Below, piece by piece: positions 15,101-22,665 of a DNA stretch of 64,000 nucleotides (its first letter is position 1; every line of letters starts with the position of its first letter). Made by a program: the position numbers and the translations under genes. The stretch is taken from contig PHBP01000006.1 of NCBI GenBank assembly GCA_002842035.1, positions 147,688 to 211,687 on the forward strand, written 5' to 3'. The notes beneath the pieces were generated by a model that was given only the letters and a program-made list of their open reading frames with translations, did not search any database and was not told the DNA's origin. The DNA is from Candidatus Cloacimonetes bacterium HGW-Cloacimonetes-2. Lineage in GTDB: Bacteria > Cloacimonadota > Cloacimonadia > Cloacimonadales > Cloacimonadaceae.

Positions 15101-15705
15101 CTTATGACATCGGCTACGGCGGATTGGATCACGTGATGGCTTCAAACAAGAACATAAACATCTTCGTGCTGGATACAGAAGTCTATTCCAACACAGGTGG
15201 TCAAGCCTCCAAATCCACTCCTCTGGGCTCAATCGCTCGCTTTGCCGAAGCCGGAAAGTCCACAAACAAGAAAGACCTCGGTATGATGATGATGAACTAC
15301 GGCTACGTCTATGTCGCCAGCATCGCCATGGGATACAACAAGAACCAAGCTCTGCAAGCCATCAAGGAAGCAGAAGCCTATCCCGGACCCTCGATCATCA
15401 TCGCCTACGCGCCTTGTATCAACCACGGCATCGATATGTCCCTCACTCAAAAGAGAGAGAAGCTCGCTGTCGAGACCGGATACTGGCTGCTCTATCGCTA
15501 TAACCCGCTGAACAAGCTCCAGGGCAAGCACCCCTTCACTCTGGACAGCAAAGAACCCAATGCCAGCGTCACCAAGTTCCTCGAAGGCGAAGTCCGTTAC
15601 AGCGGTCTTGCCAAAATATTCCCGGAACGTGCTGCAGACTTCAGCAAGGGCGCAGAGCAGTTCGTAAAAGAACGTTGGGAACAATACAAGAAGTTCTCAC
15701 TGTAA
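12187..15705 (+). CDS. nifJ: Pyruvate:ferredoxin (flavodoxin) oxidoreductase, single-chain
   Basis: The protein has 1,172 residues, normal for the homodimeric enzyme that oxidises pyruvate and CoA to acetyl-CoA, CO2 and reduced ferredoxin. AAGGAGT precedes the ATG. The N-terminal pyrimidine-binding domain begins at once (AAAHVAYAFNEVAAIYPITPSS). Two [4Fe-4S] clusters follow at C689, C692, C695, C699 and C743, C746, C749, C753. The proximal cluster ligands are C810, C813, C838 and C1077, and the thiamine-diphosphate loop is GDGWAYD with D969. All expected ligands are present, so it should be active. It is monocistronic: a repeat-filled gap precedes it and a strong terminator follows. It is the probable link between amino-acid fermentation and ferredoxin reduction. 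Confidence 0.97.
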   Translation: MAKFKKATMDGNTAAAHVAYAFNEVAAIYPITPSSTMGELSDAWASEGRKNMNGTTVDVIEMQSEAGAAGAVHGSLSAGALTTTFTASQGLMLMLPNMHKIAGEMLPTVFYVTARSLAAQSLSIFGDHSDVMSARNTGFALIACNSVQEVMDLALVAQLSTMKTSIPFLVFFDGFRTSHELQKIEVIDYDTMKELDNGELIEAFRARGLNPDNPRIKVGQQAPDVYFQGRETSNLHYQKAPGIIQDTMNAVAEKIGRGYKLFDYVGAPDAEEVIVAMGSGCETIQETIEYLNKERGMKLGLVKVRVYRPFDVDAFKAALPASVKKIAVLDRTKEPGSIGEPLYLDVVSALKDNKDLFIIGGRYGLSSKEFTPSMVLAVYKHLVKGGFHGFTVGIEDDVSKLSLAIDEIISTVPAGTISCKFWGLGSDGTVGANKNSIKIIGDHTDMYVQGYFQYDSKKSGGITRSHLRFGKTPIHSQYLVTKEDFVACHNQAFIGRFDLLSGIKENGVFLLNSFWKSEEAFDHLTCEMQQTIIDRKIKFYNIDGLKIAEEVGLGGRVNTVMQTAFFLISGVMDRTEAIDLIKESIKKTYGRKGEEVVKMNLDAVDKVNEALVQIPIPTAVPEKCTPAKQLVPPGSDEFTMKVIEPIMREMGDNIKVSEMPLDGYVQTGTARLEKRRVAPLAPHWIAENCIQCNQCSFVCPHAAIRAKLIKDGDLADAPATFKTLKAMGAEGYQYKVQIYIDDCQSCRVCVNECPKAALVMSPIEDERAIGEQDNYEYFDRLPNDVMATFKEDTVKGSQFKQPLLEFSGACAGCGETPYIKLLTQLYGDRMIIANATGCSSIWGGTFPTIPYAKNKDGKGPAWANSLFEDNAEYGFGMRLALDSHRKLVKLAIESLMDKSIDPALKEAFGYALEHWNDVDTAAKDNVAKIKALLPKALDNACDGCRKYVRRVVELQDYIIDKSVWAIGGDGWAYDIGYGGLDHVMASNKNINIFVLDTEVYSNTGGQASKSTPLGSIARFAEAGKSTNKKDLGMMMMNYGYVYVASIAMGYNKNQALQAIKEAEAYPGPSIIIAYAPCINHGIDMSLTQKREKLAVETGYWLLYRYNPLNKLQGKHPFTLDSKEPNASVTKFLEGEVRYSGLAKIFPERAADFSKGAEQFVKERWEQYKKFSL

Positions 15706-15736
15706 TACCTGCGGTTAGTTAACCGCTTGCAATATG

Positions 15737-15774
15737 GCTCTGTGGAGACTATCCTGTCTTCACAGAGCTTTTTT
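15737..15774 (+). terminator. Rho-independent terminator after PFOR
   Basis: Stem GCTCTGTG (15737-15744) pairs with CACAGAGC (15761-15768), followed by six T. A small palindrome, GCGGTTAGTTAACCGC (15712-15727), lies just before it. Confidence 0.9.
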
Positions 15775-15851
15775 ATGATGAGCAGTGGATTTGGAATAAT
15801 CTTTGCATTATCCCTTCTTTATTGACAACAGCTTTATAAAAGGAACGTTCA

Positions 15852-17603
15852 ATGAAGAAGCTTGTACTGATTTCCATCTTTATCTCAATGCTATATTTAT
15901 GTTTAGGGCAAGCCATCAGCCAGGACTATGCCCGCCAGATCGCCAAAGCTTTCCTCTCCCAAAAGGGCTATACTCCCAGCGGATACACCAATATCCACCC
16001 AATAACGGATGATTCCCGCCTCTACGCCTATATCTTTGAGCTCGATCCTCAAGGCTACATCGTTGTGAGTGCAGACGAAAAGCTCCCCCCCGTAATAGCC
16101 TATTCCTTTGATAGTGTTTATCTTGCCGAAGACAGCCGCAATCCTATGCAAGCGATGCTCCTTGCAGACTTGGCACAGCGTATTTTGGCTCCTGAATCTA
16201 TTGCACAAAGGAATCGCCAAGCCCGGCAGGACTTGCTTTCCGGCACTAGCCGGGGTATCTTTGAGCAATGGCCACCAGAGGGCAGCACCTTTACCGGCGG
16301 CTGGGTCAAGACCCGCTGGAACCAGACCGCGCCCTACAACGCTCTGTGCCCAATTGATCCCGTCTCCCAAATCCGCTCTGTGGCAGGCTGTCCGGCAGTC
16401 GCAATGGCTCAAATCTTTAACTATCATCAGCAACTCAACGGCACCACTTTTACTGATACCGACGACTATTATCACAACTACTCCGGGCGTTATTACTGGA
16501 TAGATAACGACTACGATGCCAATGGTTTCCCTTCCTGGTCCCAGCTCAACGACTATCTGGATACTCTGGCAAACACCTATTGGGGTGGCACCGAGCCCAC
16601 TCCCCTCGAGACAGCCGCATTGATCTTTGCTTGTGGAGCCGCAGCCCATCAGGTCTATAGTTCACAAGGCTCCGGCACCTTTGCCGTAAGCCAGGCTTTC
16701 AGCGCTATTCAGCGCTTTGGATATGCAGAATCAGAGCTGCTCACTGCCGATTCACCCGATCTCTTTACCCGTATTGCACAGAACATTAAAGACGCTCTGC
16801 CTGTGCTTTATGCCTGCGTTACTCCAGCTTGGGACGCCGGACACAACGTCGTCCTTGATGGCTACAACACCGATGACTATTACCACATAAACTTCGGCTG
16901 GGGCGGCTCTTACGATGGCTGGTTCCTTCTGCCCTCCGAGATGCCCTATCAGCTCACGGTCGTGGAAGGCGCAGTCGTAGATATCATCCCTCCCCAATTC
17001 CTCTTCTGTATGCCGGAACAGATTGTCTTTGAGAACATTACTCAGCTATCCGAGGGAGTAGATTTTGAGCTGCTAAATCTCTCCGATCAGCCTCTACTGA
17101 TCGAGGCTGTGGAATGTCCGCACTACAACTCGCTTTATTTCCAAGTCACCATCCAAAACCAGAGCCTGCCCTATCTTCTGCCTGCCGGACAAAGCCTCTA
17201 TGGCACGCTGCAGGGCATTTTCCTGGATAGGGTCTATCAGGGCTTTGGGATGAGGATCAAGCACTCCAAAGGCTACCAGACCTACCCCGTGGTGATCGAC
17301 GACTCCATCCCCTTGACAAATGCCGATCCACAGATCTCCCCGCCTGCTATCTCATTGCGCTCCTATCCCAATCCCTTCCAAACCAGCTTGCAGATAGAGC
17401 TCACGGGCAAAGTCCCTGCCGCAGGACTAGTGGAGATTTACAATATCAAGGGACAATTGGTGCGAGAACTGGCTGCCAACTCCTCTATTTTGCTCTGGGA
17501 TGGTAAAGCCTTGGATGGCAGAGATCTAACCAGGGGCATCTACCTGCTGCACCTGAAGGGTACAGATAGCACAGCCAGGATTTTCAAGCAGCAGAGCTAC
17601 TAA
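15852..17603 (+). CDS. Secreted C10-family (streptopain-type) cysteine peptidase with PNPF-type C-terminal domain
   Basis: The protein has 583 residues with a signal peptide at ~1-19 and a Spi-like prodomain (~20-110: DYARQIAKAFLSQKGY, GYIVVSADEKLPPVIAYS). The catalytic part has WNQTAPYN, AGCPAVAMAQ with nucleophile C180, and GHNVVLDGY with H331 followed by the family motif INFGWGG. The C-terminal ~80 residues start at SYPNPFQ and continue with VEIYNIKGQLVREL and a WDGKALDGRDLTRGIYLL stretch, the FlgD-like/type IX secretion-type fold. AAAAGGAA precedes the ATG. It is likely secreted and activated by prodomain removal. A third extracellular peptidase next to C25, M14 and PFOR supports a protein-fermenting life style. 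Confidence 0.92.
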   Translation: MKKLVLISIFISMLYLCLGQAISQDYARQIAKAFLSQKGYTPSGYTNIHPITDDSRLYAYIFELDPQGYIVVSADEKLPPVIAYSFDSVYLAEDSRNPMQAMLLADLAQRILAPESIAQRNRQARQDLLSGTSRGIFEQWPPEGSTFTGGWVKTRWNQTAPYNALCPIDPVSQIRSVAGCPAVAMAQIFNYHQQLNGTTFTDTDDYYHNYSGRYYWIDNDYDANGFPSWSQLNDYLDTLANTYWGGTEPTPLETAALIFACGAAAHQVYSSQGSGTFAVSQAFSAIQRFGYAESELLTADSPDLFTRIAQNIKDALPVLYACVTPAWDAGHNVVLDGYNTDDYYHINFGWGGSYDGWFLLPSEMPYQLTVVEGAVVDIIPPQFLFCMPEQIVFENITQLSEGVDFELLNLSDQPLLIEAVECPHYNSLYFQVTIQNQSLPYLLPAGQSLYGTLQGIFLDRVYQGFGMRIKHSKGYQTYPVVIDDSIPLTNADPQISPPAISLRSYPNPFQTSLQIELTGKVPAAGLVEIYNIKGQLVRELAANSSILLWDGKALDGRDLTRGIYLLHLKGTDSTARIFKQQSY

Positions 17604-17639
17604 GCGCTGTCCCCTCCGTCATTCCTGCAGATTTCGTAG

Positions 17640-17862
17640 GAGCGTCATCCTGACGCTCAGTGTTTCTGAGCTACAGGATGTAGCTCCTACACCACCACTT
17701 CACCACTGCGCGAAGCGCTCTCCTTCCTCCTTTACTCCTTGTTAAAACCTTCCCCTTTGAATCCACCGGCAAAAGTCTGGCACTGCTCTGGAGATTCCCT
17801 TGTCGTCACTAGGGGATCACTAGGGGATCACTAGAGGATCACCAGTGGATTCAAGCAGGGAA
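17640..17862 (-). repeat. Composite modular repeat copy 3 (CMR3), minus orientation: A and E
   Basis: Read on the minus strand, module A (17862-17781) is followed by the AAGGAGTAAAGGAG linker and module E (17686-17640). E here has hairpins GAGCTACA/TGTAGCTC and GAGCGTCA/TGACGCTC, both perfect although the bases differ from copies 1 and 2. No B or D module is found. It occupies most of the 410-nt gap between the C10 peptidase and the next gene. Confidence 0.85.
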
Positions 17863-17903
17863 CTCAAGTCCATTCTTGATCTTTGAATTTAGTCAAAAAA
17901 ATC

Positions 17904-17930
17904 TTGACAATAATCTGGAGCCATTATTTG
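17904..17930 (+). promoter_or_regulatory. Possible promoter for the wHTH/M29-like gene
   Basis: TTGACA (17904-17909) is followed at 15 nt by TATTTG (17925-17930), a weak -10. The next gene starts at 18015. Confidence 0.35.
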
Positions 17931-18014
17931 CTCGACTCAGATCGAAAATGGTGGTCGCAATGCCACCGTTGACATAGCTAAGAGCATTGTGAATAAAGGA
18001 TAAAAGGAACTTGA

Positions 18015-19382
18015 ATGTTAAAAAACCTGATGCTGCTGGAACGCCAATCGCAGATCAAAGAGCTTGGGACCAATCTCAACTATCTGATTTTGAAAGAGTT
18101 GATCAAGAGTCCGCTTACCTGCCAGCAACTCGCCAATCTCTTCTCACTCTCAAAGCAGAAGATACACTACAACCTCGGCAAGATGCAGGAAGAAGGCTTG
18201 ATTGAGATCGATGGAAATCATCAACCAAATCTCAAAGAAGTATTCTACAGAGCTACCGCCAAGAATTATGTCCTGGCATATACAATTGGTCTAAATATTG
18301 AAGACAATATCTTGAACAACCGCGAAATCATCAATACTATCCTGGAGAACGATTACAAGCTCTCTTTGCAGGATATCGCAGCCAAGATTCTGGATGAAAG
18401 CCTCAAGGTCAAAGCCCGGGAAAAGCTCCTGATCGTGACCGGCAAATACAATCTGCCTCTGGTGGAAAAGATGCTGATCGAAGCGGGCAGGCGCGGGGTC
18501 TCCACCACGATGCTCTATCAGGATGAACAGCAGCTCAGGGCAAAGTATGAAGAGTATTCGTTGGCTGCCTTCAATGCGGACTATGAGAATTTTAACAACC
18601 TGCTTGCCAAGCACGATGTCTATCTGAATCTGAATGGCGAGGCGCGCTTTATCCAGCTTAGCGATCCGGAAAAGATCAAGCTGCGTAACCGTCATTTCCA
18701 CAAGAGCCGCAGCATCCTTGGCAAAGGCGCAATCAGGATGGCGATGATGCCCGGGCTTTTACACGATACACTCACCGATCACTCCATCAATATCGAGCTG
18801 CAGTTTTGGAAAGCTCTGGATATCGATTATCCCAAGCTCTGCGAACGTACTACAGCTCTCTGCAAGGATTTTGAGGACAAGCAGGTACTCGACGTTCAGA
18901 GTATGGAGAGCAGCTTTTTCTTTGAAATAGACAAGATTATGGCGGATACCGGCTCTTTTGATTGCAGCCCTTATCAGAGCCCGGTGATCAACCTTCCGGG
19001 TGGAGAGATTCTTTTGTTGCCAAAGCCGGGCACGATGAATGGAACCATCGCTTCCTCAGTGGCTTATGCCTTTGGTGAAGTGATCGAAAACCCCATCCTG
19101 GAAATCCGGGATAACGAGATTATCAGCTTTAAGGCAGACAAAAATCAGGAACTGATCGCCAAAGCAATTGCGATGGGCGGTCACGATGCGCGCAAGGTTG
19201 CCCTGATCTGTCTGGGGACAAACGAGAATATCGGGCTGCAGAATATAGATAGCAGCTACAAACATAAAATGATGGGTCTGATGACCGTCTATTGGGGCGA
19301 AAATCAGACTCTCGGCGGCACGGTAGCGGGGACCAGCGAGTGGTTTATCCAGATCGAAGAACCGCTGATAAGCAGCAAGTGA
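18015..19382 (+). CDS. Winged-helix protein fused to a degenerate M29 aminopeptidase-like domain
   Basis: The protein has 455 residues; AAAAGGAA precedes the ATG. Residues ~20-75 form a winged helix-turn-helix (ILKELIKSPLTCQQLANLFSLSKQKIHYNLGKMQEEGLI). Residues ~130-455 follow the plan of M29 metallo-aminopeptidases: an early Rossmann-like part (LLIVTGKYNLPLVEKMLIEAGRRG), NLPGGEILLLP with the first metal-binding Glu, GTMNGTIAS, and late LGTNENIG and MTVYWGENQTLGG segments. The later segments appear to lack the Glu, His and Asp ligands expected of an active enzyme, so catalysis is doubtful. It could be a regulator that senses a peptide or amino acid. The next gene, a secreted protein, begins 7 nt downstream. 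The M29 assignment is from memory of the family pattern and needs a profile search. Confidence 0.62.
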   Translation: MLKNLMLLERQSQIKELGTNLNYLILKELIKSPLTCQQLANLFSLSKQKIHYNLGKMQEEGLIEIDGNHQPNLKEVFYRATAKNYVLAYTIGLNIEDNILNNREIINTILENDYKLSLQDIAAKILDESLKVKAREKLLIVTGKYNLPLVEKMLIEAGRRGVSTTMLYQDEQQLRAKYEEYSLAAFNADYENFNNLLAKHDVYLNLNGEARFIQLSDPEKIKLRNRHFHKSRSILGKGAIRMAMMPGLLHDTLTDHSINIELQFWKALDIDYPKLCERTTALCKDFEDKQVLDVQSMESSFFFEIDKIMADTGSFDCSPYQSPVINLPGGEILLLPKPGTMNGTIASSVAYAFGEVIENPILEIRDNEIISFKADKNQELIAKAIAMGGHDARKVALICLGTNENIGLQNIDSSYKHKMMGLMTVYWGENQTLGGTVAGTSEWFIQIEEPLISSK

Positions 19383-19389
19383 GGAAGAA

Positions 19390-22300
19390 ATGAAGAGATT
19401 CATAGCTCTGGCCATCATTCTGATGAGCCTCGGTGTGGCATACGGTCAATGGCTGATCAATGAGAATTTCGACAACATCACGTCATTGCCGACCGGGTGG
19501 ACTACCCGGGACGATGGCGACGGGATGATTTGGCGAAACCTGAATAATGCTTCGCATGCTTTTAGTGGCACGCGGGCAGCTTTTTGCGATAACTACTTGC
19601 CCAATCAAAATGCTGATTGGCTGATCACTCCCCAGCTTTCCATCACAGCCGGCGATTCCCTGCATTTCTATACCCGCAGTTGGATCAGCACAGAGCCGCT
19701 CAAGGTCTATGTCTCCACCAGCGGGACTCTGCCCGGTAACTTCACTCATCAGATTGCCAATCTTACGGGAATTGGCACTGCTTACCAACTGGTGAGCCGG
19801 GATCTTTCTGCCTTTGCGGGACAGAATATCTATATCGGCTTCCTCTGGAACTGCCAGAATTATGGTATCCTGATCGATGATGTCAAGATCGGGCATCCGC
19901 TGATTATAGATGCGGAGCTTGATCTGCCCGAGAGCTTTAGCTTCTTTCAGGGTGAGACCATCAATATCGACTTCACACCTTATGTCACGACTACCGATCT
20001 GGCTACTGCCAGCCTCACCGTGAGTGGAAACACAAACGTTCAGGTGGCAATCAACGGGATGATGGTGAGCCTTAGTTCACCTGCTTTCAATGGCACGGAG
20101 ACACTAAGCTTTACCTTGCACGATGGCAGCAGCGGACAGAGCGATACGGATACAGTTCAGATCATCGTGGCTCCAGAGCCCGCTGTGGACCTGGTGGTTA
20201 CAGCTATCAGCTCGCCCAGGGAGTTCCAATACCAAAATCTATCGTTTGCACCTGCCTTGAGCGTTAAGAACAACGGAACGGTTACTTTCAACGATGTCCT
20301 GCAAGTGAACTGCGTGATCACCGATGCACAAGGAACCGCCGTCTATACAGAAACAGCTTTCCAGAATGCCCTGATCGAGCCAATGGGCACCAGCAATATC
20401 AGCTTTACACAGAACTGGATGCCTGCAGTTCTGGGCACTTACACCGCAACCTTTACTATAGCCAATGAAGATGGCAATCCCGGCAACAACAGCCTTGCTA
20501 AAGCATTTACGGTGGTTTACCGAGTGACACAGGGTGGTCCCGATGCCTTTGGCTACAGCTTTATAGATAGTAATGCTCCCGGTGGTCCCGAGTACAACTG
20601 GATCGAAATCAGCGAGACCGGTACATCCTCGATTATGTATGGAGTACCCACCTTTGAGGGTGACGACAACTTCAGCGAGCCGGTTCCTCTGGGCTTTAGC
20701 TTCCCCTTCTATGGTTATAACTACACTTCAGCTTATGTCGATATCAACGGTGAACTGCTACTGGCAGAGAACAACTGGTACGACGAGTATCCCGGATTGA
20801 GCTGGGACAACGATGGCAATATGTTTAACTATATGTATCCCATCCCGGGCTATACCCAAATGCCGGGTCTGATCGCGGTCTATTGGGATGATCTCCTGGC
20901 TGTGGAAGGCACATCTGATATCTATTTCCAGAGCTTTGGCACTGCTCCGGATCGTTATGCCGTGATTCAGTGGAACAATTTGCGCTTCCTGGCAGGCACG
21001 GGTGGTACACCCGCACTCAAGTTTCAGGTAATCCTCCACGAGAATGGCGAGATTGTGATGCAGTATCATATAGTCAATACAGGACACGCTCCCGGAACTG
21101 TCCCTCACGAGAGCGGACGCAGCGCAACAGTCGCCGTGCAGAATGCTACAGCAGACATCGGGCTTACTTACCTGCGCGAGATAGTGCAAAACAATACCTA
21201 TATCGGTGTGGAACCCGCAGGCAACCTGCTACACGATGGCTTGGCAATTCGTTTCTTCAACGATGCCGATACCCAGGCTCCCGTCTTGCTGCATACTGCT
21301 CCCGGCAATACATTTGAGAATAGCTTTACCCTCAAAGCCAGCATTGTGGATTTCTCCGAGATCCAAAGCGCTGTGCTTCACTTCAATTATGGTGCCGGCT
21401 GGCTCACTGCTGTTCCTTCTGCCATAGAGGGCAATCTTTACAGCTTTGCAATCAGCGATCTGCCCTTGGGCTCGACCTTTAATTACTACTTCAGCGCTTC
21501 AGACGTCCTGGCAAATTCCAGCACTCTGCCTGCTGCTGCTCCGAATGAATATTACAGCTTCAAGATCCTGCCCACTCTCGGTGCACAGGCTCTGATCGTA
21601 TATTCCGGCAACCAGGATTACCAGAGAACAGAGCTTCCCGTCTATGAAGACCTCCTGCAATCACTGGAGATCAGCTATGATATCTTCAACTGGGAAGAAT
21701 ACCCCACTTACACCTTCCCGACCGGGTACCAGGCTCTCTTCGTATATGCTACGACAGGAGGCAGTGGTGACAAGTCGCTGCAATTGAGCTCTGCCTTGAT
21801 CGATTATATGGAGAGCGGTACGATTGTCGATCCCAAGAATGTCTTCTTTGCTTCCGACGGCTGGGCTGCCGATTCGCATGCTTTGCCCAATGACAATATC
21901 AAACGCAAGTTCAACGCAGCATACCTGAGGATGCACTACGTGGCATCAGGCTTTGGCGGAGGCACAAACGGCCTGGCGGGTCCCGACGTCTATACTTATC
22001 AAAACGGAACTCTGCTCTGCCGTCCGCAATCCCCGATTGGCACCATCAACACCGAATATTCAGTCTATGCAAACAGCCCCGATTGTATCTTCTATTACGA
22101 TGAGGTCCTGGATACGTATGCAGATCAAGTCCAATATCCCGAGATTGGCGCATTTGCAGCCTTTACCTTCCAGGATGGTCCGGTAAATGGCAATGCCTAT
22201 CTCCTCAATGGAGTAGCAGCCGTAGCCCTGGAACTGCCTATTTACAGAAGTTACTACTTCAGCTTTGACTTCTCCCAGCTAAATGACCCTGCCCAGCGCT

Positions 22301-22653
22301 TTGAATTGATGAGCGACCTGGTGGATTGGTTTGAGCTGAGCCCGGTAAGTAACGCTGACGACCAGATTACGCCTGTCAGCAGCGGAATCAACCGCATCTA
22401 TCCCAATCCTTTCAACCCCCGCAGCACTATCGAGCTTTCTATGAAGCAAGCCGGTGAACTCAGCGTGGATGTTTATAATCTCAAAGGCCAAAGAGTACGA
22501 AGCCTAGCCAGTGGCAACTATCCAGCCGGGATGCACTCCCTGAGCTGGGATGGAACCGACGATGCCGGACGTGGTGTCGCCAGTGGTATCTATTATGTCA
22601 GGATGTCTGCGGATAGACGGAGCTTTAGCCGCAGGATAGTCCTGATCAAATAA
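19390..22653 (+). CDS. Large secreted multidomain protein with PNPF-type C-terminal domain
   Basis: The protein has 1,087 residues with a signal peptide at ~1-19. Residues ~20-172 are a cleaved-adhesin ('choice-of-anchor') module opening with NENFDNITSLPTGW and ending ILIDDVKIG. Then come an Ig-like stretch (~175-265), a CARDB-like stretch (~270-375) and a middle region with repeated beta segments. Residues ~733-960 form an alpha/beta-looking domain (ALIVYSGNQDY, then LFVYATTGGSGDKSLQ). The tail from ~1002 is IYPNPFNPRSTIEL, VDVYNLKGQRVRSL and WDGTDDAGRGVASGIYYV, the FlgD-like/type IX-type domain. GAGGAAG precedes the ATG. Possible co-transcription with the upstream regulator and the downstream secreted protein (12-nt gap). 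A surface adhesin or hydrolase accessory role is inferred. Confidence 0.8.
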   Translation: MKRFIALAIILMSLGVAYGQWLINENFDNITSLPTGWTTRDDGDGMIWRNLNNASHAFSGTRAAFCDNYLPNQNADWLITPQLSITAGDSLHFYTRSWISTEPLKVYVSTSGTLPGNFTHQIANLTGIGTAYQLVSRDLSAFAGQNIYIGFLWNCQNYGILIDDVKIGHPLIIDAELDLPESFSFFQGETINIDFTPYVTTTDLATASLTVSGNTNVQVAINGMMVSLSSPAFNGTETLSFTLHDGSSGQSDTDTVQIIVAPEPAVDLVVTAISSPREFQYQNLSFAPALSVKNNGTVTFNDVLQVNCVITDAQGTAVYTETAFQNALIEPMGTSNISFTQNWMPAVLGTYTATFTIANEDGNPGNNSLAKAFTVVYRVTQGGPDAFGYSFIDSNAPGGPEYNWIEISETGTSSIMYGVPTFEGDDNFSEPVPLGFSFPFYGYNYTSAYVDINGELLLAENNWYDEYPGLSWDNDGNMFNYMYPIPGYTQMPGLIAVYWDDLLAVEGTSDIYFQSFGTAPDRYAVIQWNNLRFLAGTGGTPALKFQVILHENGEIVMQYHIVNTGHAPGTVPHESGRSATVAVQNATADIGLTYLREIVQNNTYIGVEPAGNLLHDGLAIRFFNDADTQAPVLLHTAPGNTFENSFTLKASIVDFSEIQSAVLHFNYGAGWLTAVPSAIEGNLYSFAISDLPLGSTFNYYFSASDVLANSSTLPAAAPNEYYSFKILPTLGAQALIVYSGNQDYQRTELPVYEDLLQSLEISYDIFNWEEYPTYTFPTGYQALFVYATTGGSGDKSLQLSSALIDYMESGTIVDPKNVFFASDGWAADSHALPNDNIKRKFNAAYLRMHYVASGFGGGTNGLAGPDVYTYQNGTLLCRPQSPIGTINTEYSVYANSPDCIFYYDEVLDTYADQVQYPEIGAFAAFTFQDGPVNGNAYLLNGVAAVALELPIYRSYYFSFDFSQLNDPAQRFELMSDLVDWFELSPVSNADDQITPVSSGINRIYPNPFNPRSTIELSMKQAGELSVDVYNLKGQRVRSLASGNYPAGMHSLSWDGTDDAGRGVASGIYYVRMSADRRSFSRRIVLIK

Positions 22654-22665
22654 GAGGAGATAATG

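Noticed and set aside
14089-15132. 347-codon open frame on the minus strand
   Set aside because: It lies wholly antisense to the conserved PFOR gene, follows its codon pattern in the opposite phase, and has no family features or ribosome binding site.
15822-15827. TTGACA as promoter of the C10 peptidase
   Set aside because: It lies only 25 nt before the start codon, leaving no room for a -10 box and leader.
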